A DNA stretch of 62,304 bases from Phycisphaerae bacterium (GTDB taxonomy: Bacteria; Planctomycetota; Phycisphaerae; FEN-1346; JAACEH01): NCBI GenBank assembly GCA_012729015.1, contig JAAYDY010000114.1:1-62304 (forward strand), written 5' to 3'. Each line of letters begins with the position of its first letter. Within the stretch, counting starts at the first letter, position 1. The position numbers and the translations under genes were made by a program. Positions 41,036 through 51,700 of the stretch are shown here, piece after piece. A model generated the notes under the pieces. That model was not told the origin of the DNA, did no database searches, and worked only from the letters and a program-made list of their open reading frames with translations.

Positions 41036-44000
41036 TCAGTGCGAGCCGTTACCGTTGAAACGCCTGCGGCGCGGCCGGGAGTTGCCGTTTCCGTTGCCGC
41101 CGACAAGGGCGAGGTGGCCTTCGCCGAGGAGTCGCTCGATGTCGGCCAGAAGGTCGGGATCGGGCTGCACGCGGAATCGGCCGCCGGCGAGGATCACGGC
41201 GCGGTAGTTGTTGGGCGTGGTCAGCTCGACGTGGACGGGCACGCGGCCGGGATGGGCGGCCAGAAGGTCGCGCAACTGCTGGAGCTGTTCGTCCTCCAGA
41301 GCCCGCTCGCGCAGGCGGAGGCGAATGGCGGAGGTGAGTTTCTCGCGAGCCTCGTCGATGGAGTAGACGGCGTCGACGCGGACGCTGGGCTCTTCCCAGC
41401 GGCGGCTGACGGAGCCGGCGATGAGGACGACCTGGTCTTCCTGCAAGAGCGGCGCGAACTCCTGGACGGCTTTGTCGAAGACGACGCACTCGGTGCTGCC
41501 TTCGAGGTCCTGGAGGACGAGGATGACCATCTTGGAGCCGCGCTTGGTCAGACGTTCGCGTCGCGCGGTGATCATGCCGCCGAGGAGGACCTGGGCGTCC
41601 TCGGGTTTCTGTTTGAGGTCGGCGGTGGAGGCGTTGGCGTAGACGCGGAGCGTGCGTTCGTGCTGGGCGAGCGGGCTGCTGGAGACGAAGAAGCCGAGGA
41701 CTTCCTTTTCCATGCGCAGCAGTTCGTTGGGGGGCCACTCCTGGAGGTCGGGCAGTGCGTCGTGGTCGGGCTTGCCTGCGGCGGGGCCGCCGAAGAGGGA
41801 GCCCTGTCCGCTGCGCTGGTCGGCCTGGGCTCGGCCGCCCTGGGCGATGGCGCGGTCGAGGGCGGCGGCCAGCCGGCTGCGCGCGGCGCCGAGGGAGTCG
41901 AACGCGCCGCACTTGATGAGGCTGTCGAGGACCGCGCGGTTGACCTGGCGCAGGTCCACGCGCTCGCAGAAGTCGAAGAGCGACCGCAGGGGGCCGCCCT
42001 CGCGGCGCGCCTGGATGACGGCCTCGACGGCTTTCTCGCCGACGCCCTTGACGGCGGCCAGGCCGAAGCGGATGGTCCCGTCCACGACGGTGAAGCGGCT
42101 GTCGGAGAGGTTCACGTCGGGCGGGCGGACCTCGATGCCCATGCGCCGGCACTCGGCGATGTCCTCGACCACCTTGTCGGTGAAGGCCGAGTCGTAGGTG
42201 AGCTGCGCCGCCATGAACTCCACGGGATGCATGGCCTTCATGTAGGCCGTCTGGTAGGCGATCTTGGCGTAGCGGGTCGAGTGGCTCTTGTTGAAGCCGT
42301 AGCCGCCGAACTTCGTGATGAGTTGCCACACGTCGTCGGTGAGATTGTCGGGAAGCGACTTGGCGCGGCACCCCTTCTTGAACACCTCTTCCTCGGCGGC
42401 GATCACGTCGTGCTTTTTTTTGCTGATGGCCTTGATGAGCTTGTAGGCGCGCGGCAGCGGGATGTCGCCCAGGCGGTTGCAGATCTGCATGACCTGCTCC
42501 TGGTACGCCATGATGCCGTAGGTGTCGTCGAGGATCTCGTGCATCACCGGGTGCGGAAACGCGTAGGAGGCGTGTCCGTGCTTGCGGGCGATGTAGTCGT
42601 CGATCATCTCCATGGGGCCGGGCCGGTAGAGCGCGTTGGCGGCGATGAGGTCCTCGAAGCGGTCGGGCTTCATCTTCTGGAGCAGGTCGCGCATTCCGGA
42701 ACTTTCAAACTGGAACACGCAGCGGGTCTCGCCTCGCGCGAACAGGGCCAGCACCTGGGGATCGTCGGTCGGCAGGTTCTCCAGGTCGATCTGCGGCCCG
42801 CCGCCGGCGGCCACGAGGTCCACCGCGCGCTGAAGCACCGAGAGGGTCCTCAGGCCGAGGAAGTCCATCTTCAGCAGCCCGACCTTCTCGACGACGTTCA
42901 TGGTCCACTGGGTCGTCACGTCGTCGCCGACCTTGCACAGCGGCGCGTAGCGGACCAGGGGCGCGTCGGCCACGACGACGCCGGCGGCGTGGACCGAGGC
43001 GTGGCGGCTGGTGCCCTCGAGGCGTCGCGCGATGTCCATCAGCTCAGCGATGCGCTGATCGTCGGCGACCATCTTGCGCAGCTCGGGCTCGACCTCCAGT
43101 GCGCGGTCGAGCGTCATCTTCAGTTCGGCGGGGATCTTCTTGGCAATCGCGTCCACCTCGGCCAGCGAGATGTCCAGCACGCGGCCGACGTCGCGCACCA
43201 CGCCCCGGGCCGCCATCGTCCCGAACGTGATGATCTGCGCCACGTGGTCGGCCCCGTACTTGTCGCGCACGTACTGGATCACTTCGGCGCGGCCGTCCTG
43301 GCACATGTCGATGTCGATGTCGGGCATCTCGCTGCGGCTCGGGTCCATGAACCGCTCGAACAGCAGCCCGTACTTCAGCGGGTCCACGTCGCAGAAACCC
43401 AGGACGTAGCTGACCAGCGCGCCGACGCCGCTGCCGCGGGCCCCGCACGGAATCTTCCGTTGCCGGGCATAGTTGACGAAGTCCCAGACGATCAGGAAGT
43501 AGCTCGAGAAGCTCTTGCTCTCGATCACCTCCAGCTCGCGGTCCATGCGCTCGCGCAGCTCGGGCGTCACCTCGCCGTAGCGCCATCGCAGGCCCTCGTC
43601 GCAGAGCTTACGCAGGTAGGCCACGTCGGTCATGCCGTCGGGCGGGCAGTAGACCGGCGCGTGGCGCTCCTTGAAGTTCAGGTCCAGGCTGCACAGGTCG
43701 GCGATGCGCGCCGTGGCCTCGAGCGCCTCGGGGTACGCGGCGAACCGCGCCGCCATCTCGTCGGCGGTCCTGATGTAGAACTCGCCGGCGGGGTACTGCA
43801 TCCGCGTGGGGTCGCTCAGGGTCTTGCCGGTCGAGATGCACAGCAGGGCCTCGTGGGCCTTGGTGTCGTCGGCCCGCAGGTAGTGCACGTCGTTGGTGGC
43901 CACCAGGCCGACGCCGACCGTCTCGGCCAGCTCGGCCAGCTGGGGCATCACCTTCAATTCGTCCTCGATGCCGTGGTTCTGGATCTCGATGAAGAAATGC

Positions 44001-44515
44001 TCGGGACCGACCAGGTCGCGGTAGAACTCGGCCACGCGGCGCGCCTCGTCGGGGCGTCCGGCCAGCAACAGCCGCGGCACCTCGCCGGCCAGACAGGCCG
44101 TCATCACGATCAGGCCGTCGCAATGCTCGGACAGGAGCTTCTTGTCGATACGCGGCTTGTAATAGAAGCCTTCGAGGTAAGCCGCCGTGGACAGGTGGAG
44201 CAGGTTGCGGAACCCCGTCTCGTTGCGTGCCAGCAGGACGAGGTGGTAGCCCTGGTCCTTGACGCCGTCGGTGGCCTCCTTGACGGTGCGGTCGCCGGGG
44301 GCCACGTAGGCCTCGTAGCCGATGATGGGCTTGATGCCGGCGCCGTTGCACGCGCTGTAGAAGTCGATGGCCCCGAAGAGGTTGCCATGGTCGGTCAGGG
44401 CCAGAGCGGTCTGCCCCATGGCGGCGGCGGCCCCGGGCAACTGGGCAATCTGACAGGCGCCGTCCAGCAGCGAGAACTCGCTGTGGACATGCAGATGAAC
44501 AAACGGCGAGGTCAT
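41036..44515 (-). CDS. dnaE: DNA polymerase III alpha subunit
   Basis: 1159 residues, the standard DnaE length. PHP domain (about 1-270) with HVHSEFSLLDG and ALTDHGN. The polymerase core has PDIDIDMCQDGRAEV holding catalytic aspartates, plus GPGPMEMIDDY-like finger and YGFNKSHSTRYA. The helix-hairpin-helix/beta-binding region includes GQGSLFGG, a clamp-binding motif (Q..LF type). An OB fold near the C-terminus (VLLGGMITARRERLTKRG) precedes a divergent Gly/Asn/Arg tail. ATG 44515 (MTSPFVHLHVHSEFS) is preferred by homology and by GGAG 10 bases upstream. Main replicative polymerase. Divergent from the fic gene. Confidence 0.96.
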   Translation of the reverse strand: MTSPFVHLHVHSEFSLLDGACQIAQLPGAAAAMGQTALALTDHGNLFGAIDFYSACNGAGIKPIIGYEAYVAPGDRTVKEATDGVKDQGYHLVLLARNETGFRNLLHLSTAAYLEGFYYKPRIDKKLLSEHCDGLIVMTACLAGEVPRLLLAGRPDEARRVAEFYRDLVGPEHFFIEIQNHGIEDELKVMPQLAELAETVGVGLVATNDVHYLRADDTKAHEALLCISTGKTLSDPTRMQYPAGEFYIRTADEMAARFAAYPEALEATARIADLCSLDLNFKERHAPVYCPPDGMTDVAYLRKLCDEGLRWRYGEVTPELRERMDRELEVIESKSFSSYFLIVWDFVNYARQRKIPCGARGSGVGALVSYVLGFCDVDPLKYGLLFERFMDPSRSEMPDIDIDMCQDGRAEVIQYVRDKYGADHVAQIITFGTMAARGVVRDVGRVLDISLAEVDAIAKKIPAELKMTLDRALEVEPELRKMVADDQRIAELMDIARRLEGTSRHASVHAAGVVVADAPLVRYAPLCKVGDDVTTQWTMNVVEKVGLLKMDFLGLRTLSVLQRAVDLVAAGGGPQIDLENLPTDDPQVLALFARGETRCVFQFESSGMRDLLQKMKPDRFEDLIAANALYRPGPMEMIDDYIARKHGHASYAFPHPVMHEILDDTYGIMAYQEQVMQICNRLGDIPLPRAYKLIKAISKKKHDVIAAEEEVFKKGCRAKSLPDNLTDDVWQLITKFGGYGFNKSHSTRYAKIAYQTAYMKAMHPVEFMAAQLTYDSAFTDKVVEDIAECRRMGIEVRPPDVNLSDSRFTVVDGTIRFGLAAVKGVGEKAVEAVIQARREGGPLRSLFDFCERVDLRQVNRAVLDSLIKCGAFDSLGAARSRLAAALDRAIAQGGRAQADQRSGQGSLFGGPAAGKPDHDALPDLQEWPPNELLRMEKEVLGFFVSSSPLAQHERTLRVYANASTADLKQKPEDAQVLLGGMITARRERLTKRGSKMVILVLQDLEGSTECVVFDKAVQEFAPLLQEDQVVLIAGSVSRRWEEPSVRVDAVYSIDEAREKLTSAIRLRLRERALEDEQLQQLRDLLAAHPGRVPVHVELTTPNNYRAVILAGGRFRVQPDPDLLADIERLLGEGHLALVGGNGNGNSRPRRRRFNGNGSH

Positions 44516-44662
44516 CGAGCAGCGGCTCCAATAGACGTGGGGGACCACCTGCGGGGACATGATACCGCGGTGGCTGGCGGATGTCAAAGGGGAGGCCGGG
44601 TTTATTCTACGACATATTCTGGATTACTATGTTTAGTATCACATCCACAGCCTGTGGGGCAT

Positions 44663-44689
44663 CTTTATAATGTCACGAGGATTATAAAG
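44663..44689. promoter_or_regulatory. Operator-like palindrome 1 upstream of fic
   Basis: CTTTATAAT (44663-44671) and ATTATAAAG (44681-44689) flank nine bases. The left arm contains a TATAAT (44666-44671). Very AT-rich against this genome and nearly identical to palindrome 2, centred 66 bases downstream. Confidence 0.7.
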
Positions 44690-44728
44690 AAACTGCAAAG
44701 ATTGCTTTTGGCCATCGCCGAAGACAAT

Positions 44729-44755
44729 CTTTATAATCTCACCGAGATTATAAAG
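44729..44755. promoter_or_regulatory. Operator-like palindrome 2 overlapping the fic promoter
   Basis: CTTTATAATCTC (44729-44740) and GAGATTATAAAG (44744-44755) are perfect 12-base arms around ACC. TATAAT at 44732-44737 with TTGGCC 18 bases upstream could be the fic promoter, so a protein bound here would block it. Confidence 0.75.
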
Positions 44756-44777
44756 AAATCACAAAGAAAGGTTCGCC

Positions 44778-46121
44778 ATGGCCAAGGTTCTTCCGCCGCC
44801 CGATGCAAAGACGTTGTACCGCAAGCACCTCCCGAGAGTCGTGACGGTGCTCGCCCGGCCCGACGTGGTGGCCTATGTCCAGAAGCACAACAACGCGTAC
44901 ACGCCGTGGGAGAAGCTGAAGCGGCTTCCCGCGCCGCAAGGGTTGACCCACGAGGAAGCGTGGACGTGCATCAAGCTGTCGCGCGGCCAGCGGTGCCGTG
45001 AGACACCGCTGGCGGATACGTCCGGCCGTCGCTTCCGGTACTGGCTTCCCGATTCGGCGCTGGAACTGCTTCACCGGATCGACCGCGACGCCTCGGGGCT
45101 CCTCGTGTCGGAACACCCGACGCTGCCTGCGGCTCATGAGAGCGAACGGTACCTGGTGGCGTCGCTCATGGAAGAGGCCATCGCCTCGAGCATCCTGGAA
45201 GGCGCCGTGACCACGCGGGCGGAGGCCAGGCGCATGCTGAAGGAGGGTCGCCCCCCCAGGACCGAAGCGGAGCGCATGGTGGCCAACAACTATGCCGCCA
45301 TCCAGCGCATCCGGCAGTACCAGAATCAGCCGTTGAGCGAGGACATGCTCAACGAGCTGCATCGCATCGTCACGCGCGAGACGCTTGAACAGCCGGAGGC
45401 CGCCGGACAGTTTCAGCAACCCGGCGAGCGGCGCGTGAATGTGGTCAACACCCGTGACGGCGAGGTGGTGCATATTCCTCCTCCCGCGGAGGAACTGCCG
45501 GCCCGCATGGCCGAGGTCGTGGCATTCGCCAACGGCGAGCCGACCGAGCCGTTTCACCATCCGGTGGTCCGGGCAATACTGCTGCACTTCGCCATCGCGT
45601 ACGTACACCCCTACGCCGACGGCAACGGTCGCACAGCGCGTGCGGCCTTCTATTGGAGCATGCTTCGCCAGGGGTACTGGCTGGTCCAATACGTTGCCGT
45701 ATCGAGCGTCATCCGTCGAGCGCGAGCGCGGTACTACCGCGCATTGAAGCACAGCGAGATCGACGAAGGCGACGTCACGTATTTCATCCTCTACCATCTG
45801 CGCGTGATCGACCAGGCCGTGGCGGAGTTCCGCGACTACTTGAGCCGCAAGCAGACGGAGATGGAAACCATCAGCCACAGGCTTCAGGAGTATCCCGGGC
45901 TGAACTATCGCCAGCGCGCGCTTGTCGCGCACGCGGTCCGGCACCCGGACGGATACTACACGATCAACTCCCACGCCGGCAGTCACAAGGTGACCTACCA
46001 TACGGCCAGGAGTGACCTGTTGTGCCTGGTGACTCTCGGATTGCTTCGGCAGGTCCGGGGGCGTCCGATTCGATTCGTACCGGCGGCAGACCTGGCGAAG
46101 ACGATCGGCTGCGAGGACTGA
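44778..46121 (+). CDS. Fic domain protein with C-terminal winged-helix-like region
   Basis: 447 residues. The Fic core motif is HPYADGNGRTAR (277-288), intact for AMP transfer to a hydroxyl side chain. An N-terminal inhibitory-helix motif, SSILEG (137-142), matches class II Fic proteins in which the Glu blocks ATP until released. The last ~75 residues (LNYRQRALVAHAVRHPDGYYTINSHAG...DLLCLVTLGLLRQV) look like a winged helix. Two near-identical palindromes upstream fit self-repression (inference). AAAGG precedes the ATG. Transcribed alone, divergent from dnaE. A repeat element abuts the stop codon. Confidence 0.93.
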   Translation: MAKVLPPPDAKTLYRKHLPRVVTVLARPDVVAYVQKHNNAYTPWEKLKRLPAPQGLTHEEAWTCIKLSRGQRCRETPLADTSGRRFRYWLPDSALELLHRIDRDASGLLVSEHPTLPAAHESERYLVASLMEEAIASSILEGAVTTRAEARRMLKEGRPPRTEAERMVANNYAAIQRIRQYQNQPLSEDMLNELHRIVTRETLEQPEAAGQFQQPGERRVNVVNTRDGEVVHIPPPAEELPARMAEVVAFANGEPTEPFHHPVVRAILLHFAIAYVHPYADGNGRTARAAFYWSMLRQGYWLVQYVAVSSVIRRARARYYRALKHSEIDEGDVTYFILYHLRVIDQAVAEFRDYLSRKQTEMETISHRLQEYPGLNYRQRALVAHAVRHPDGYYTINSHAGSHKVTYHTARSDLLCLVTLGLLRQVRGRPIRFVPAADLAKTIGCED

Positions 46122-46231
46122 GAAACCATCTCGGAATGTGTGGCCCGGCCGCTTTCGGCCGGGGGAATGGGGGAATGACTGCACAGCCGAGGGCGGCTGT
46201 GCCACAGAAGGCTGTTCTGAGATAGTTCCTA
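46119..46231. repeat. MITE-like element abutting the fic stop codon
   Basis: Imperfect terminal inverted repeats TGAGAAACCATCTCGGAA (from 46119) and TTCTGAGATAGTTCCTAA (ending about 46231). The centre holds the reverse of the GCCGCCCTCGG motif of the 1260-1395 element. Its first bases are the TGA of fic. No coding capacity. Confidence 0.55.
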
Positions 46232-46265
46232 AGGGGTTGCGGGCGGTTGCGCGGGCCCGCGCGGC

Positions 46266-48746
46266 TCACTGGGGCGGGGGGCTGGGGGCGGGGAGGGTGG
46301 CGGGGGCGGCGGCCGCGACGGTGGCCGGGAGGGCTTCGGCGGCGCGGGGTTCGACGATGGCATCGGGCACCAGGGTCTGAAGCGCCTCGGCCACCTCGCG
46401 GACGAAGACGAACTGGGTGGCGCGGCGGATTTCGTCGGGCAGTCGGACGAGGTCGGCCTCGTTGCTCTCGGGCAGGACGATCGTGCGGAGGCCGTGGCGG
46501 TGGGCGGCCAGGACTTTCTCCTTCAGGCCGCCGATGGCAAGCACGCGGCCGCGGAGGGTGATTTCGCCCGTCGAAGCCACGTCGCGCCGGACGCATTTGC
46601 CCGTGAGGGAGGAAACGACGGCGGCGGTCATGGCCAGCCCGGCGCTGGGCCCGTCCTTGGGGGTGGCGCCTTCGGGCACGTGAAGGTGCAGGTCGATGGC
46701 ATCGAACAGGCGGCTTTCGAGGCCGAACATGGCCGCATGGGAACGCACGTAGGTCACGGCTGCCTGGGCGGATTCCTGCATGACGCTGCCGAGTTGCCCG
46801 GTGAGGGTGATGTGTCCCTTGCCGGGCATCCAGGAGGCTTCGACGACCATGGTGCGGCCGCCGACCTCGGTCCAGGCCAGACCGGTGGCGGCGCCGACGG
46901 CGCGGCGTCGGTCCACAAGATCGTTGCGGAACGGCTCCGGGCCGAGAATCTCGGCCAGGTTGGCCACGGTGACGGAGACGGATGCCGAGGGGCTTTGTGC
47001 GGCGCGGCGGCCGCGGCGCGAGGCGGCTTCGGCGGTGGGGCCCTTGCGCGGGGCGAGCCGCGCGGCCACCTTGCGGCACACGTCGGCCAGGCGCTGGTTC
47101 AGCACGCGGAGGCCGGCCTCGCTCGTGTAGTGTTCGACGATGCGAACCATGGCCGCATCGGAAATCCGCAGATGGCGCGGCTTGAGGCCGTGGGCCTCCA
47201 GTTGGCGCGGCAACAGGTGCCGCCGCGCGATCGCGAGCTTTTCCTGGAGCGTGTAGCCGGAGAGCTCGATCATTTCCATGCGGTCGCGCAGGGCCGGCGG
47301 GATGGCCGAGGCGAGGTTGGCGGTGGTGATGAAGAGGACGTCCGACAGGTCGAACTCGACTTCGAGGTAATGGTCGCTGAAGGTGTTGTTCTCGTCGGGG
47401 TCGAGGACTTCGAGCAAGGCGGCCGCAGGGTCGCCGCGGAAATCGGCGGCGAGCTTGTCGATCTCGTCGAGGAGGAAGACGGGATTGCAGGTGCCGGCCT
47501 TTCGGAGGCTCTGAATGATGCGTCCGGGCATGGCTCCGACGTAGGTGCGTCGATGGCCGCGGATTTCGGCCTCGTCGCGGACGCCGCCGAGGCTCTTGCG
47601 GACGAACTTGCGTCCGAGGGCGTCGGCCACGGCGCGGGCGAGGCTGGTCTTGCCGACGCCGGGCGGGCCGACGAGGCAGAGGATCGGCTCGCGCTGGTTC
47701 TGGCCGCGCAGACGTTTGACGGCCAGGTACTCGAGAATGCGTCGCTTCGGCTCGTCGAGGCCGTGGTGCCGCGCGTCGAGCACGGCCGCGGCGTGGTCGA
47801 GGTCGAGGTTGTCGTCGGTGCGGTGTTGCCAGGGCATGCCGGCGAGCCACTGGAGATACTCTTCGCAGACGGCGGCCTGCGGCGTCATAGGCGCGGTGCG
47901 GCGGAGCTTGGCCAGCTCGCGCTTGGCGACGGCCAGGGCGGCCTCGGGCATGCCGGCGTTGCCGATGGCGGCTTCGAGTTCGGCGTGCGGCGCGGCCCCG
48001 GGGTCGGTGCGGCCGAGTTCTTCCTCGATGGCCCGGAGCTGCTCGCGCAGGAAGTAGTCCTTCTGGCTCTTCTGGATGCGGTCGCGGACGCGGTCGGTGA
48101 TGTCGCGCTGGATGCGGAGCACCTTGAGCTCGTGCTCCAGCCGCGTGGCCAGCATCTGGAGGCGCTTGTTGGCGTCGGGTTCGCCGAGCAGTTGCTGCTT
48201 GAAGTCGATGCCGAGGTCGGCGTAGGCGGCGACGGTGTCGGCCAACTGGTCGGCCTCGTCGATGATGCCGACCAGCTCGACGATGTTGTCGGGCACGGTG
48301 ACGACCGACCCGGCGTAGGTGAAGAACTGGCTTCGCACGGTGCGGATGAGGGCCTCGGTCTCGGGCGACGCCGTGACGCGCTCGGCGAGGCACCGGACCC
48401 TGGCGCGGTACTCGCCGCGGCTGAAGCCGAGTTTCTCGACCTCGGCGCGGCTGAGGGCCTCGACGATGGCCTTGTGCGTCTGGTCGTTGACGCGGAAGAG
48501 CTGGAGCACGCGGGCCACCGTGCCGATGTGGTAGAAGTCCTGCGGCGTGGGATTGTCCACGGCTCCGTCGGTCTGGCTGAGGAGGAAGAGGAGGCCGTCG
48601 CCCTTGGACGCGCGTCGCGCGGCCTGGAGGCTCTGGCGCCGCGCGAGCATGAGCGGCACCACCAGGTGCGGAAACACGACGAGCTCTCGCAGGGGCACCA
48701 TGGGCAACTGCAAGTGCGTCGGCAACGGCTTCGGGGTCTCAGTCAT
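46266..48746 (-). CDS. lon: ATP-dependent protease Lon
   Basis: 826 residues. The N-terminal Lon substrate domain (about 10-205) includes VPLRELVVFPHLVVPLML. The AAA+ module (about 350-590) has Walker A GPPGVGKTS and Walker B PVFLLDEIDKL. The serine-lysine protease domain has the Ser in PKDGPSAGLAM and the Lys in GGLKEKVLAAHRHG. A spacer of about 30 residues (TAEAASRRGRRAAQSPSASV) and a Pro/Ala tail are the only unusual parts. Degrades misfolded and regulatory proteins in the cytoplasm. It follows smc by 49 bases and is probably on the same transcript. Confidence 0.96.
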   Translation of the reverse strand: MTETPKPLPTHLQLPMVPLRELVVFPHLVVPLMLARRQSLQAARRASKGDGLLFLLSQTDGAVDNPTPQDFYHIGTVARVLQLFRVNDQTHKAIVEALSRAEVEKLGFSRGEYRARVRCLAERVTASPETEALIRTVRSQFFTYAGSVVTVPDNIVELVGIIDEADQLADTVAAYADLGIDFKQQLLGEPDANKRLQMLATRLEHELKVLRIQRDITDRVRDRIQKSQKDYFLREQLRAIEEELGRTDPGAAPHAELEAAIGNAGMPEAALAVAKRELAKLRRTAPMTPQAAVCEEYLQWLAGMPWQHRTDDNLDLDHAAAVLDARHHGLDEPKRRILEYLAVKRLRGQNQREPILCLVGPPGVGKTSLARAVADALGRKFVRKSLGGVRDEAEIRGHRRTYVGAMPGRIIQSLRKAGTCNPVFLLDEIDKLAADFRGDPAAALLEVLDPDENNTFSDHYLEVEFDLSDVLFITTANLASAIPPALRDRMEMIELSGYTLQEKLAIARRHLLPRQLEAHGLKPRHLRISDAAMVRIVEHYTSEAGLRVLNQRLADVCRKVAARLAPRKGPTAEAASRRGRRAAQSPSASVSVTVANLAEILGPEPFRNDLVDRRRAVGAATGLAWTEVGGRTMVVEASWMPGKGHITLTGQLGSVMQESAQAAVTYVRSHAAMFGLESRLFDAIDLHLHVPEGATPKDGPSAGLAMTAAVVSSLTGKCVRRDVASTGEITLRGRVLAIGGLKEKVLAAHRHGLRTIVLPESNEADLVRLPDEIRRATQFVFVREVAEALQTLVPDAIVEPRAAEALPATVAAAAPATLPAPSPPPQ

Positions 48747-48795
48747 TCCAGTGCGTCCACTTTCACGGCAATGGCGTCGGCGGCAGACGGTTCCG

Positions 48796-51700
48796 TCAGG
48801 CGCCGGCGGCGGTCTGCGGCTGCTCGGCGGCGGCCGGGACCTCGTCCAGATTCATCTTGTGCAGGTCCGCGAAACGGACGCTGATTTTCTTCGAGACGCC
48901 CGGCTCCTGCATCGTCACGCCGTAGAGCACGTCGCCGACGGCCATCGTCCGCTTCGAGTGCGTGATGACGATGAACTGCGATTCCTTGACGAACTCCTGG
49001 ATGACGCTGTTGAAGCGCTCGGTGTTGGCCTCGTCCAGGGGCGCGTCCACTTCGTCGAGGATGCAGAACGGCGACGGCTTGCTGCGGAAAACGGCCATCA
49101 GCAGCGACACGGCCGTCAGGGCCTTCTCGCCGCCGGAGAGCAGGCTGATCGAGCACGGCTCCTTGCCGGGCGGCCGCGCGACGATCTCGATGCCGGATTC
49201 CAGCACGTCCTCGGGCGTCAGCAGGACGATGTCGGCCTTGCCGCCGCCGAAGAGCTTGCGGAACAGCGTCTGGAAGTTCTCGCGCACCTGGGCGAACGTC
49301 GCGTTGAACCGCGTGATCGACTCGGTGTTGATCCGCTCGATCAGGCCGTCGAGCTTGCGGCGCGCCTCCTCGAGGTCGGCTCGCTGCGTCTGGAGGAACG
49401 TCGCGCGCTTCTCCAGGTCGTCCTGCTCCTGAATCGCTTCGAGGTTCACCGCGCCGAGGCGTTCGATCTTGCCGCGGAGTTGCTGGATCTCGTCTTCGAT
49501 GGCGTTCCAGTCCACGGCCTCGGGCGCGTAGGAGTCGTAATGCTGTTGCAGGTCGAGGCCGAAGTCGTCGCGAATGCGGTCGCAGAGGGTCTGCATCTTC
49601 AACTGGCACTCGCGGGCCTGGACGTCGATCTCGTGGAGCCGCTGTTCGATGTCGTGCAGTTCGTCCTGGAGCTTGCGTGTCTCGTCCTGAAGGGCGGCGG
49701 CCTGTCGGCGACCGTCCTGGCGTCGGGTGTCGAGGTCGCGGCTGCGGCGGGCGGCGTCCTCCTTGGCCACGAAGAGGCGCGCGATCTGCGACTCCTGCCC
49801 GAGGATGGTGCGTTCGGCCTCGCGCGTGCGCCGGGCACAGAGGGCCATTTCCTGCTGGGCCTCGTCGCGCTGGCGGGTCGCATCGTTGAGCGACGCCTTG
49901 AGGTGGCCCAGGCGGTCGGCCAGCGCGCGATACTGTTCCTCGACCTTGGCGACCTCGATGCGCCGCTGCGTCTGCCGCTCCTGCAACTGCGTCCGCTCGT
50001 TCTCGGCCAGCGACACCGACTGCGTCAGCGTCTCGACGCGCTGGCGTCGCGTGGCGGCCTCGTGCTCGAGCGCTTCGAGTCGCCCGGCGGCCTGAGTGCG
50101 GCGCTCGGCCAGCTCGGCGAGCTGGCGACCGAGTTGCTCGGTTTCGCTGCGCACCACGGGCTGTTCGCCCCGGAGGCCTTCGGTCGTTTCCGAGAGCCGC
50201 CGTTTCTGCGCCAGCAGGTCCACTCGCTTCGTGGACGCATCGTAGATGACGCTGCGCAGTTCCTGTTGCTCGTCGTCCAGCTCGTGGATGCGGCGGACGA
50301 TGTCGCGGTTGCGGTCGTCGAGCATCGCGATCCGCTGCTGCACTTCCTCGACCTGGGTCTGAAGGGCGCGGAGTTCGCTCTTGCGACTGATGAGGCCGGC
50401 CTTGGCCGTGAGGCGGCCGAGGCGCAGGCTGCCGTCGGTTTCGAGCGTTTCGCCGGCGAGGGTGACGAAGCGCATGCCGGCCAGGGACGTGCCGGACAGT
50501 TCCAGGGCGGCCGCGAGATTCTCGACGACGATCGTGTTGCCCAGCAGCGCCTCGACGGCGGGGCGCACGTCGTCGGCCGCTTCGACCAGGTCCACCGCGC
50601 GGGCGACCACGCCCGGGAAGCTCGCGGCCCCGGGGCCCTGGGCCGGCCGGCGCAACGTGTCGAGCGGCAGGAACCCCGCGCGGCTCTCGAGGGCGTCCTC
50701 GAAGGATTCCAGCGACTCGACCACCGTCTGGCGGCGGTCGATCACGATGTACTGTTCGGCGTCGCCGAGGGCGGCCTCGATGATGGTCGCGTACCGATGG
50801 TCCACGCGCATGATCTGGGCGACGATGCCGCGGACGCCGGCGAGTTGCCCCTGGCGGCCGAGTTCCAGAATGCGCTGGACGCCTTTCTCGACGCCCTCGC
50901 CGCGGCGCTCGAGGTCTTCGAGCAGCTCGCGGCGCGAGAGCAGGCCGCTTCGGGTTTCCTTGGCGGCGGCCAGCTCGGCGGCGGTGGCCTCGGCCTGTGT
51001 GTTCAGTTCGGTGGCGGTTTCCTTCTTCACCTGGAGCCGCTGGCGGTCGCGCTCGATGGCGAAATCCAGGTCAGTCAACTCGGCGTCGACGGCGGTCAGT
51101 TGCTCGGCGAGCCGCTGCAACTGTTCGGTGATTTCGTCGAGCCGCCGCGTGAGGCGGTCGCGCGAGGCGGCGAGGTTCTCCTGCCGCAGGTCCAGCGACG
51201 ACATCTCGTTGCGGACCTGGGAGGTCTCTTTGACGAGGTCCATGACGCGGGCCTTCTCGCCGTCGAGGTCGGCGGCGGCCTGTCGGGCCTGCTGTCGTCC
51301 GGCCTCCAGGGCGCGGTCGGCCTCGGCCAACTGGCCGCGCAGGGCGCCGAGCTGCTCCTGGACCTGTCCGGCCGATCCGGACTCGGCGGCAATCTTCGCC
51401 TCGGCCTCGACGATGCGCCCGTGGAGGTCGGCGATGCGTTTGCGGTCGCGTTCCTGGGTGCGCTGCCACTCGTCGATGCGGGTGCGGTTGAACGTGATCT
51501 GGTCGTCGGCGGCGCTGATGCGGTTGCGGACGTCCATGAGCTCGTTATCGACGGCCCGGAGGGCGTCGTCCAGCTCGATCAGGGCGGTCTCCAGGCGGCT
51601 CCGCTCGGCGTCGAGGCCCGAGAGACGGCCCTGACGCTGGACCTGGCTGTCGCGCTCGGTGTCGAGGCGGCCGCGGAGGTCCTTGCCTTCGACGGAGAGC

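Noticed and set aside
40838..45001. Very long open frame (1387 codons) on the plus strand
   Set aside because: It is the antisense shadow of dnaE, a common artefact of high-GC third-position bias. dnaE has all expected motifs on the other strand.
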